Shown in pieces: positions 7,084-12,130 of a DNA stretch of 12,169 bases (position 1 is the stretch's first letter; each line of letters begins with the position of its first letter). Origin of the DNA: Olsenella_K sp036454645 (GTDB lineage Bacteria > Actinomycetota > Coriobacteriia > Coriobacteriales > Atopobiaceae); the NCBI GenBank assembly GCA_036454645.1, contig JAZHSQ010000055.1:1-12169 (forward strand), in the 5' to 3' direction. The notes beneath the pieces were generated by a model, which was not told where the DNA came from, did no database searches, and saw nothing but the letters and a program-made list of their open reading frames with translations. The position numbers and the translations under genes were made by a program.

Positions 7084-7782
7084 CTAGGCTTCGGCCTTCC
7101 CGTCCCCCTCCCCGGAGTCTCGAGTGGAATCGGCGGCCTTGGCGGGCCCGGCGGGAGCCTCGGCCTTCTCCTCAGCGCCGTCCTTGGCGGCCTCGGCGGC
7201 GATCTTCGCCTGGGCGCGCGTGGAGTGGCGGCCGGCGGTGGAGTAGAGCGAGGCGAGGCGCGAGCTCGCGTCCTCGGCGGGCTGGGGGGCGGGCTCGAGG
7301 TCGTCGTCGGAGTCCGCGTCCGCGACGGCGCGCAGGTCGACGACGGAGTCCGCGTCCGCGTCTGCGTCCGCGTCGGCGTCCGCGTCCGAGTCGGCGTCCG
7401 AGTCCGCGGCGTCCACGCCGGTGGCGACGGTCGCCGTCGCCGTCGCGGTCGCGCCTGCGGAGGCTGCGGCGGCCTCGCGCTCGGCCTTCAGGCGGGCCTT
7501 GCGCTCCGCGAACGTCTCGCGCCTCTCGCCCGCGCCCTCGATGTCGGAGTCGGTGTCCGCGGCCTCCTCGGCCTTGCGCTGCTTGGGCGACTTCTTCAGC
7601 TCCTCGGCAGCGGGGTCCATGATGTTGGTCTGCATGACCTCGGTGAAGCTGTCCGACGCGTCCCTGAACTGGCGCAGCATCCTGCCGATGGTCCTGCCCA
7701 TGCCCGGCAGCTTGTCCGGGCCGAAGAGCAGGAACGCGAAGAGCAGGATGAGGGCGAGCTCCGTCTCACCAATACCAAACAC
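7084..7782 (-). CDS. tatA: TatA/TatB-family twin-arginine translocase subunit with long acidic tail
   Basis: 232 residues. The N-terminus is a short membrane helix (about 6-20), then the FGPDKLP hinge (20-26) and an amphipathic helix (about 27-45), as in pore-forming TatA or its relative TatB. The Glu at position 6 or 8 and the GPxxLP hinge lean toward TatB, but only one such gene is in the window, so TatA or a bifunctional TatA/B is equally possible. The remaining ~180 residues are low complexity: a charged stretch (60-105), an Ala-Thr run (111-119), an Asp-Ala/Asp-Ser run (127-146) and an Ala/Glu/Lys-rich end. Typical TatA is about 60-100 residues, so this one is much extended. The start is GTG at 7782 with GGAGG 9 bases upstream. 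It is followed 15 bases later by tatC, its functional partner. Confidence 0.92.
   Translation of the reverse strand: MFGIGETELALILLFAFLLFGPDKLPGMGRTIGRMLRQFRDASDSFTEVMQTNIMDPAAEELKKSPKQRKAEEAADTDSDIEGAGERRETFAERKARLKAEREAAAASAGATATATATVATGVDAADSDADSDADADADADADADSVVDLRAVADADSDDDLEPAPQPAEDASSRLASLYSTAGRHSTRAQAKIAAEAAKDGAEEKAEAPAGPAKAADSTRDSGEGDGKAEA
7345..7404. repeat. Imperfect GCGTCC hexanucleotide tandem repeat in tatA
   Basis: About ten imperfect copies of a 6-base unit (GCGTCC on the plus strand, GGACGC on the coding strand, with GAGTCC and GCGTCG variants). They encode the Asp-Ala/Asp-Ser run at TatA residues 127-146. A further copy pair lies just outside, near 7311-7325. It stays in frame because the unit is two codons, so length changes would not break the gene. 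Confidence 0.75.
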
Positions 7783-7826
7783 GAGCGTGTACCTCCCTCG
7801 TACGGGATGTCCCCTTGAACCTCGAA

Positions 7827-7852
7827 GCCCCTCGGACGTGCCGCCGAGGGGC
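7827..7852 (-). other. Perfect 9-bp stem-loop between the STAS gene and tatA
   Basis: GCCCCTCGG (7827-7835) and CCGAGGGGC (7844-7852) are exact inverted repeats around an 8-base loop. The hairpin lies in the 92-base gap between the STAS gene and the tat operon. In the minus-strand transcript it is followed by UUCGAGGUUC rather than a U-run, so it is not a classical intrinsic terminator. It could be a weak terminator or attenuator that lowers read-through into tatA, or an RNA-stability element. Confidence 0.5.
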
Positions 7853-7856
7853 CCTA

Positions 7857-7864
7857 TCTTATAC
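7857..7864 (-). promoter_or_regulatory. Possible -10 element upstream of tatA
   Basis: On the minus strand the AT-rich octamer TATAAGAT stands out from GC-rich surroundings just before the stem-loop and 75 bases before the tatA start. It resembles a TATAAT -10 box. No convincing -35 is seen 16-18 bases upstream, so this is only a candidate. If real, the transcript would begin at or inside the 7827-7852 stem-loop. Confidence 0.25.
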
Positions 7865-7874
7865 CCGCGTCGCC

Positions 7875-8189
7875 CTAGTCCGCCCGCACGTCGAGCTCGC
7901 GCCCGACGCCGAGCAGGTCGAGGACGCGCGCCACGTTGCGCTGGGGGTGCGAGACGTGCAGGCCCACGCCCTTGTCGTGCGCGCGGTGCGCGACCCCCAC
8001 GAGCACGCCGATGCCGGTCGAGTCGATGTAGGGGACCTCGGAGAGGTCGACCTCGACGCCGGTGACGCCGCCCGCGAGGACCTCGTCGAGGGCCGCCCGC
8101 AGCTCGGGCGCGTTGGAGACGTCCACCTCCCCTGCGACGCTGACGACGCGCTCGGTGTCCCTGTCCGAAGTGGTGATGCTCAGTGGCAT
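7875..8189 (-). CDS. STAS-domain anti-sigma factor antagonist (SpoIIAA/RsbV type)
   Basis: 104 residues forming a single STAS domain. The pattern GEVDVSNAPELRAAL (20-34), then VDLSEVPYIDSTGIGVLVG (47-65), is typical, and S57 in the DSTG motif is the expected phosphorylation site. In this family the unphosphorylated protein binds an anti-sigma factor kinase (RsbW/SpoIIAB type) and frees its sigma factor; phosphorylation of the Ser by that kinase turns it off. No kinase, sigma factor or PP2C phosphatase gene is in the window, so the partner is unknown. The ATG at 8189 is preceded by GGAAGGGA. It follows the TPR gene by 19 bases and is probably co-transcribed with it. Confidence 0.9.
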   Translation of the reverse strand: MPLSITTSDRDTERVVSVAGEVDVSNAPELRAALDEVLAGGVTGVEVDLSEVPYIDSTGIGVLVGVAHRAHDKGVGLHVSHPQRNVARVLDLLGVGRELDVRAD

Positions 8190-8208
8190 GATGTTCCCTT
8201 CCTGGCGC

Positions 8209-9108
8209 CTAGAAGCCGATGCCCGACTTGCTGCTCAGCGTGTCGCTCAGCCCCTGCTCGCTGGTCGAGGGGACGGAGGTGGAGTCGCTGGTCGAGCTCG
8301 AGGAGGACGTGGAGGACGCCTTGATCTGGATGAGGCGCTGGTTGGCGAAGGACTTGGCGCCGTACTCGTCGTCCGGGTCCGCGTCGACCGCCTTCTGGTA
8401 GGCCTCGGTCGCCTTGTCGGTGTCCCCGGCGTACTCGTAGAGCATGCCGAGGTTGGCCCACGCCGGGCCGTAGCCCGGGTCGTCGACCGTGACCTGCTCG
8501 AGGTCCGCCTGGGCCGCCTCGGTGGAGCCCGCGTAGAACTCGCAGAGGGCGCGGTCGACCTTGGCGGCAGACGAGTCGTTGAGGGCGAGGTAGCGGTCGT
8601 AGTACTCGACGGCCTTCTGGAGCAGGCCCGTGCTGTAGGTGGTCTCCTCGTCCGTGGTGGACGAGCTGAGCGAGGTGTAGCCCCAGCTCATGTAGTCCTG
8701 GGCGAGGTTGAGCAGGGTCGCGAGGTTGTTGGGGTCGGAGGAGAGCTTGGACTCCAGGGAGGAGACGGTCGGGGCGTACTTGCTCGCCGTCGGCTGGAGG
8801 CTCTCGGGGACGCCCTCGAGGCTCGCGTCCGCGCTCGAGTCCGCGCTCGAGGAGTCGCTCGCGGAGCTGGCGTCGCTCGAGGAGGAGTCCGCGCTCGTGG
8901 AGGAGTCCTCGCTGCCCTGCGCCTGGCTGGCGAAGATGCTCACGAAGGAGGGCAGCATCATGCTCGCCGCCATGATCACCGCGAAGACGATCACGATGAC
9001 CTTGGTGGAGGTCTTCATCTGCGAGGGGTTGGCCTTGCCGCTTGCCTTGGCGTGCGCGCCCTCGGCGCCGCGCGACCTGCCGGAGCGCTTCTTCGACTTG
9101 CCTGCCAT
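8209..9108 (-). CDS. Membrane-anchored TPR-repeat protein
   Basis: 299 residues. The order is: a basic N-terminus (1-36, rich in Lys/Arg/Ser/Gly), one hydrophobic segment (about 37-59), a Ser/Asp/Ala-rich linker (about 65-97), tetratricopeptide-like helices (about 123-246) and a Ser/Thr-rich end (265-299). The best TPR unit is at 211-245, with the typical WANLGMLYEYAGDTDKATEAYQKAVDADP pattern broken only slightly. The basic side should stay inside, putting the TPR part outside the membrane. TPRs bind other proteins; the partner is not evident. The ATG at 9108 is chosen over an upstream ATG at 9231 because GGGAGG lies just before it and because the 41 extra codons would cover the terminator and promoter at 9184-9234. 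It heads a two-gene unit with the STAS gene. Confidence 0.87.
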   Translation of the reverse strand: MAGKSKKRSGRSRGAEGAHAKASGKANPSQMKTSTKVIVIVFAVIMAASMMLPSFVSIFASQAQGSEDSSTSADSSSSDASSASDSSSADSSADASLEGVPESLQPTASKYAPTVSSLESKLSSDPNNLATLLNLAQDYMSWGYTSLSSSTTDEETTYSTGLLQKAVEYYDRYLALNDSSAAKVDRALCEFYAGSTEAAQADLEQVTVDDPGYGPAWANLGMLYEYAGDTDKATEAYQKAVDADPDDEYGAKSFANQRLIQIKASSTSSSSSTSDSTSVPSTSEQGLSDTLSSKSGIGF

Positions 9109-9183
9109 GGGGACCTCCCTCGGTCGAGCGTATGCTCGCGCGGGGGCTCCGACGCGGGCGTGGCACGGGTGTGCCGGGCACAC

Positions 9184-9215
9184 ATATATATAGAGTGAAA
9201 ACGGCGTGCCGGCAA
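9184..9215 (-). promoter_or_regulatory. Likely promoter for the TPR-STAS unit
   Basis: On the minus strand, TTGCCG (9215-9210) and TATATA (9192-9187, within a longer TATATATAT run) are separated by 17 bases. The match is 4 of 6 to each sigma-70 consensus hexamer. The AT-run is the most conspicuous in the region. The predicted start near 9180 would leave a leader of about 70 bases before the ATG at 9108. The -35 falls inside the terminator hairpin of the upstream gene. Confidence 0.6.
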
Positions 9216-9234
9216 AGCTTACCGCCGGCACGCC
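9198..9234 (-). terminator. Intrinsic terminator after the aminotransferase gene
   Basis: GGCGTGCCGGC (9203-9213) and GCCGGCACGCC (9224-9234) form a perfect 11-bp stem with a 10-base loop. In the minus-strand transcript the stem is followed by G and then UUUU. It lies about 70 bases after the aminotransferase stop and should end that transcript. Confidence 0.8.
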
Positions 9235-9300
9235 CGTTCATTCTACAGAACCCACATCCAAATCTGTGTCCGGGTGTTCAAGATGTCCCGGCCGCGACCG

Positions 9301-10584
9301 CTAGCGCTGCTCCCTCGCGAGCTTGGCCGAGACGAGCTTGACAGCCACCACGAAGACGTCGAGCGCGGCGCCGAGGTCCTCGAGGGAGGGGTAGGTCGGC
9401 GCGATGCGGATGTTCGTGTCCTCGGGGTCCCTGCCGTAGGGCCAGGTGGCGCCGGCGGAGGTGAGCTTCACGCCGAGGTCGGCCATGAGCTTCACGATGC
9501 GGCGCGCCGAGCCCTCGGGACCCTCGAAGGAGACGAAGTAGCCGCCGCGGGGGTGCGTCCAGGTGGCGACGCCCAGGCCTCCCAGGCCCTCGGAGAGCTT
9601 GGACTCGACGAGCTCGAAGCGTGGGCGCACGATGGCGGCGTGCCTGCGCATGTGCGCCTTCACGCCGTCGAGGTCCTTGAGGTAGCGCGCGTGCGCGAAC
9701 TGCGAGAACTTCTCGGGCGAGACGCGCGCGACCTGGAAGTTCTTGCGGATCTCGGCCATGTCCTGGGGGCTGGCGGTGACGAAGGCGATGCCGGAGCCGG
9801 GGAAGGTCACCTTGGCGGTGGAGCCGAACTCGTAGACCAGGTCGGTGGCGCCGGCCTCCTCGAGCGCGTCGAAGATGTTGAGCAGCGGGTCCTCCTCGTC
9901 CATGAAGCCGTGGACGACGTAGGCGTTGTCCCAGTAAATCCTGAAGTCGGGGGCCGCGGGCTTGAGCATCGCGAAGCGGCGGACGACGCGGTCGGAGTAC
10001 ACGCAGCCCGTGGGGTTGGAGTACTTGGGGACGCACCAGATGCCCTTGACCGAGGGGTCGCTCTCCACGAGGCGCTGGACCACGTCCATGTCCGGGCCCT
10101 CGTCGGTCATCGGCACGGGGACGTTCTCGATGCCGAGGTGCGCCGTGATGCCGAAGTGGCGGTCGTAGCCGGGGGCCGGGCAGAGCCACTTGACCTTGCC
10201 CTGCTGGTACCAGGGCTTGTTGCCCGCGACGCCGTTGGTGAAGCCGGAGGTGACGAGGGCATGCATGATCGAGAGGCTCGACGAGCCGTTGACCAGCACG
10301 TTCTCCGGGTCGACGCCGAGGATCTGGGCGGCGAGGGCGCGCGCCGAGGGCAGGCCGTCCGGCGAGCCGTAGTTGTCCACCACGCCGTCGCCGTCCACGA
10401 GCTCGGTCGTGGAGTCGATGAGGTCGAGCATGGGCCTGGAGAGCGCGGTCTGCTCGGGAGAGGGCTTGCCGCGCGCCATGTCGAGCCTGAGGTGGCGGGA
10501 GCGGACCTCGTCCGCCTGCTCCTCGAGTTCCGCGATGGTCCTGTCGAGCTCCTCGGGAGCCATGTCCTCGAAGACGTTTGCCAT
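9301..10584 (-). CDS. PLP-dependent aminotransferase, aspartate aminotransferase-like (AspT/Aminotran_MocR type)
   Basis: 427 residues, fold-type I PLP enzyme. Visible active-site elements are GSSSLSIM (100-107, phosphate-binding loop), PGYDRHF (138-144), N190 in SNPTG, D219 and Y222 in WDNAYVVHGF, the PLP lysine K258 in GSTAKVTFPGSG, and R393 in NIRIAPTYP for the substrate carboxylate. The N-terminal RLDMARGKPSPEQ pattern belongs to the Pfam Aminotran_MocR family, which includes the Corynebacterium glutamicum aspartate aminotransferase AspT. Transfer between aspartate and 2-oxoglutarate is therefore the best guess, but other amino donors are possible. No DNA-binding domain is present, so it is not a MocR regulator despite the family name. 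The ATG at 10584 has AAGGAGG 9 bases upstream; a longer frame from 10659 lacks such a site. It appears to be a single-gene transcript ending at the 9198-9234 terminator. Confidence 0.88.
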   Translation of the reverse strand: MANVFEDMAPEELDRTIAELEEQADEVRSRHLRLDMARGKPSPEQTALSRPMLDLIDSTTELVDGDGVVDNYGSPDGLPSARALAAQILGVDPENVLVNGSSSLSIMHALVTSGFTNGVAGNKPWYQQGKVKWLCPAPGYDRHFGITAHLGIENVPVPMTDEGPDMDVVQRLVESDPSVKGIWCVPKYSNPTGCVYSDRVVRRFAMLKPAAPDFRIYWDNAYVVHGFMDEEDPLLNIFDALEEAGATDLVYEFGSTAKVTFPGSGIAFVTASPQDMAEIRKNFQVARVSPEKFSQFAHARYLKDLDGVKAHMRRHAAIVRPRFELVESKLSEGLGGLGVATWTHPRGGYFVSFEGPEGSARRIVKLMADLGVKLTSAGATWPYGRDPEDTNIRIAPTYPSLEDLGAALDVFVVAVKLVSAKLAREQR

Positions 10585-10845
10585 AGCCTGGAGCCTCCTT
10601 GTCGCTTGGTTGGCTGGCCTGGCCCTGCCGGCGCGGGGCGCCACGGCCCGGGACTGCATTCCTCAAGATATCTTACACGTACCCCGCATGGGCGCCCGGA
10701 CCGCGAGGCTGCCCCCAGTTTTTACGTTGGGGCGACGGGCGGGCGGGCGCCGGCCCCGCAGCGGGGCTCCACGGCCCGCGCGCCCTGCTACCATGGGAGG
10801 CCCGAGACCGCGCGGCGAGCCGCCGCGCCCCACCAAGGAGGCACC
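10585..10845. other. 261-base divergent intergenic region
   Basis: This gap separates the minus-strand aminotransferase from the plus-strand 88-codon gene, so it should hold two divergent promoters. Visible elements are the AAGATATCTT palindrome (10665-10674), a CCCCA/TGGGG inverted repeat (10713-10717 and 10728-10732) around a T-rich centre, a GCCCCGC/GCGGGGC near-palindrome (10753-10767) and a TACCAT (10789-10794) that could be a -10 for the plus-strand gene. None has a convincing -35 partner, and no further gene is seen. Confidence 0.4.
10665..10675. promoter_or_regulatory. AT-rich palindrome upstream of the aminotransferase gene
   Basis: AAGATATCTT (10665-10674) is a perfect 10-base palindrome in GC-rich surroundings, 81 bases before the aminotransferase ATG. 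Read on the minus strand, TAAGAT (10675-10670) could be a -10 box, but no recognisable -35 lies 17 bases upstream. It could instead be an operator half-site. Confidence 0.25.
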
Positions 10846-11112
10846 ATGGCACGCATCTCCCCCTCCTCCCCCTCCCAGGACTTCGGCGAGCTGCAGAAGC
10901 TCGTGGACGACCTCTACCGGGAGAGCGCGACCGGCACCGTGAAGCGCGTCGACCTCGTGGTGCGCGCGGAGGTCAACGACCTCTCGGAGGAGGTCATGGA
11001 GGTCGTGAACCTCCTGCCGGCCGGGACCTACCACAGGGCCCGCCTCTGCGACCAGCTCAACTCCATCGTGACCGCCCACGGCTGGGCGTACCTCCTCGGC
11101 ACCGTCTCCTAG
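10846..11112 (+). CDS. Small conserved-looking protein of unknown function (88 aa)
   Basis: I do not recognise the family. The 88-residue product starts with a Ser/Pro-rich stretch (5-10). It continues with a probable helix (12-28), a strand-like VKRVDLVVRAEV (32-43), a helix LSEEVMEVVNLLP (46-58), and a final part (60-88) with the GTYHRARLCDQLN and HGWAYLLGTV stretches. The helix-helix-strand order at the end could be a small winged-helix-like or adaptor fold, but that is only a guess. It has one Cys (68), no signal peptide and no membrane segment, so it is probably cytoplasmic. The case for a real gene is a strong AAGGAGG site 4 bases before the ATG, codon use matching its neighbours, and no better frame in this stretch. 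It is divergent from the aminotransferase and lies 157 bases before degV. Confidence 0.75.
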   Translation: MARISPSSPSQDFGELQKLVDDLYRESATGTVKRVDLVVRAEVNDLSEEVMEVVNLLPAGTYHRARLCDQLNSIVTAHGWAYLLGTVS

Positions 11113-11119
11113 GCCGGGC

Positions 11120-11141
11120 GCCCGGCGCGACCGCGCCGGGC
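11120..11141 (+). terminator. GC-rich hairpin after the 88-aa gene (possible terminator without U-run)
   Basis: GCCCGGCGC and GCGCCGGGC form a perfect 9-bp stem around a GACC loop, starting 8 bases after the stop codon. No U-run follows, so it would act as a weak or factor-assisted terminator, or as a 3'-end stabiliser. An overlapping self-complementary GCCGGGC/GCCCGGC (11113-11126) gives an alternative fold. Confidence 0.45.
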
Positions 11142-11185
11142 CCCGCGCCGGGCGGCGCACAGTGACGGGCGCGGGGCGTGCGGTT

Positions 11186-11215
11186 TTGTCGTTCGTTGCG
11201 GAACGCCGGTGTAAG
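11186..11215 (+). promoter_or_regulatory. Candidate degV promoter
   Basis: TTGTCG (11186-11191) and TGTAAG (11210-11215) are 18 bases apart, each matching 4 of 6 positions of the sigma-70 consensus. Transcription would start near 11222, leaving a leader of about 48 bases. The -10 overlaps the riboswitch-like fragment at 11200-11225, so both readings cannot easily be true. Confidence 0.35.
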
Positions 11216-11222
11216 TCCGGGG

Positions 11223-11262
11223 CGGATGGATATCCTAAGGTCATCGACATCCGTTTAGGAGG
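11223..11262 (+). promoter_or_regulatory. degV leader hairpin next to the ribosome site
   Basis: CGGATG (11223-11228) can pair with CATCCG (11248-11253), ending immediately before TTTAGGAGG. An alternative helix pairs CCTAAG (11234-11239) with TTTAGG (11254-11259, one G-U), which would cover the start of the AGGAGG ribosome site (11257-11262). The two helices cross and probably compete, so the leader might tune degV translation. No ligand or regulator can be named. Confidence 0.35.
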
Positions 11263-11269
11263 GGGCCCC

Positions 11270-12130
11270 ATGAACGACCAGCGCATCGCCATCCTCACCG
11301 ACTCCGGCACCGACACGCCCGCGGAGTTCGTCCGCGCCCACGACGTCCGGGTGGTCCCCCTCCACGTCAACTACTCCGATGGCACGAGCTACCGCTCCGG
11401 CGTGGACATCACGGAGCGGGAGGTGGTCGAGCGCTTCTCCGAGGAGATCCCCAAGACCTCCCTCCCCTCCCCGCAGGAGATCCTCGACCTGTGCGAGCAG
11501 GCCAAGGCCGACGGCTACGAGCGGGGCGTCTTCGTCACGATCAGCTCCGCGCTCTCCGCGACCAACCAGACCGTGCGCATGGTGAGGGAGCAGCTCGAGG
11601 ACTTCCCCCTCGCCGTCGTCGACACCAAGAGCATCGGCGTGATCGCGGGCCTGCAGGTCATGGAAGCCGCGCGCATGGTGGAGTCCGGCGTGCCCTTCGA
11701 GGAGCTGGAGCGGCGCCTCACCGAGCTCTCGGAGAGGAGCGACGTCTTCTTCACCGTGAAGGACCTCTACTACCTGCGCCAGGGCGGCCGCATCTCCGAG
11801 ACGGTCTACCGCCTGGGCAGCGTCCTCAACATCAAGCCGGTCCTCTACTGCGACGCAGAGGGCTACTACGCCGTCGTCAAGAAGGCGCGCGGCTGGGACA
11901 AGGCCCTCGCCACGCTCGTCTGGCTCGTCGCCTCGCGCGCCGCCAAGTTCGCCCGCGTGCGCGTGGGCATCTGCTGCTCGGCGGCGGACGACTGCCTGGA
12001 CGAGCTCGAGGAGCGCATGAGGCGCGAGGTCCCCAACGTGGGCGAGGTCATCCGCTCCGGGCTCTCCCCCGACCTCATCGTGCACACCGGCCCCGACCTG
12101 GTGGGCATGGGCGTCCAGCCCATGGAGTAG
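11270..12130 (+). CDS. DegV family fatty-acid-binding protein
   Basis: 286 residues, the normal family length. DegV proteins bind a fatty acid between two alpha/beta domains; some (FakB) present it to the kinase FakA for phosphorylation and entry into phospholipid synthesis. Motifs visible are LTDSGTD (9-15), KTSLPSP (62-68), ISSALSATNQ (91-100), VVDTKSIG (116-123), the TVKDLYYLRQGGRIS signature (162-176) and HTGPDLVGMG (272-281). S64 and S93 are at positions that contact the lipid carboxylate in this family. No fakA gene is in the window, so the FakB role is inferred. The ATG at 11270 is chosen because AGGAGG lies 7 bases upstream and the family N-terminus begins here; the same frame is open back to 11162 but has no homology-like sequence there. 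It is likely a separate transcript from the 88-aa gene. Confidence 0.93.
   Translation: MNDQRIAILTDSGTDTPAEFVRAHDVRVVPLHVNYSDGTSYRSGVDITEREVVERFSEEIPKTSLPSPQEILDLCEQAKADGYERGVFVTISSALSATNQTVRMVREQLEDFPLAVVDTKSIGVIAGLQVMEAARMVESGVPFEELERRLTELSERSDVFFTVKDLYYLRQGGRISETVYRLGSVLNIKPVLYCDAEGYYAVVKKARGWDKALATLVWLVASRAAKFARVRVGICCSAADDCLDELEERMRREVPNVGEVIRSGLSPDLIVHTGPDLVGMGVQPME

Noticed and set aside
7345..7404. Tandem repeat considered as a CRISPR or regulatory repeat array
   Set aside because: The unit is six bases, there are no spacers, and it lies in frame inside tatA encoding Asp-Ala/Asp-Ser.
9109..9231. 41-codon N-terminal extension of the TPR protein from an ATG at 9231
   Set aside because: The extension would translate the terminator hairpin and the AT-rich promoter. 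The ATG at 9108 has a strong ribosome site.
9274..11112. 612-codon plus-strand frame running antisense to the aminotransferase and into the 88-aa gene
   Set aside because: Only its last 89 codons, from the ATG at 10846 with a ribosome site, look like a gene. The rest mirrors the aminotransferase and crosses an intergenic region.
11162..11269. 36-codon upstream extension of DegV
   Set aside because: The DegV family N-terminus begins at the ATG at 11270, which has AGGAGG upstream; the extension covers promoter-like and structured leader sequence.
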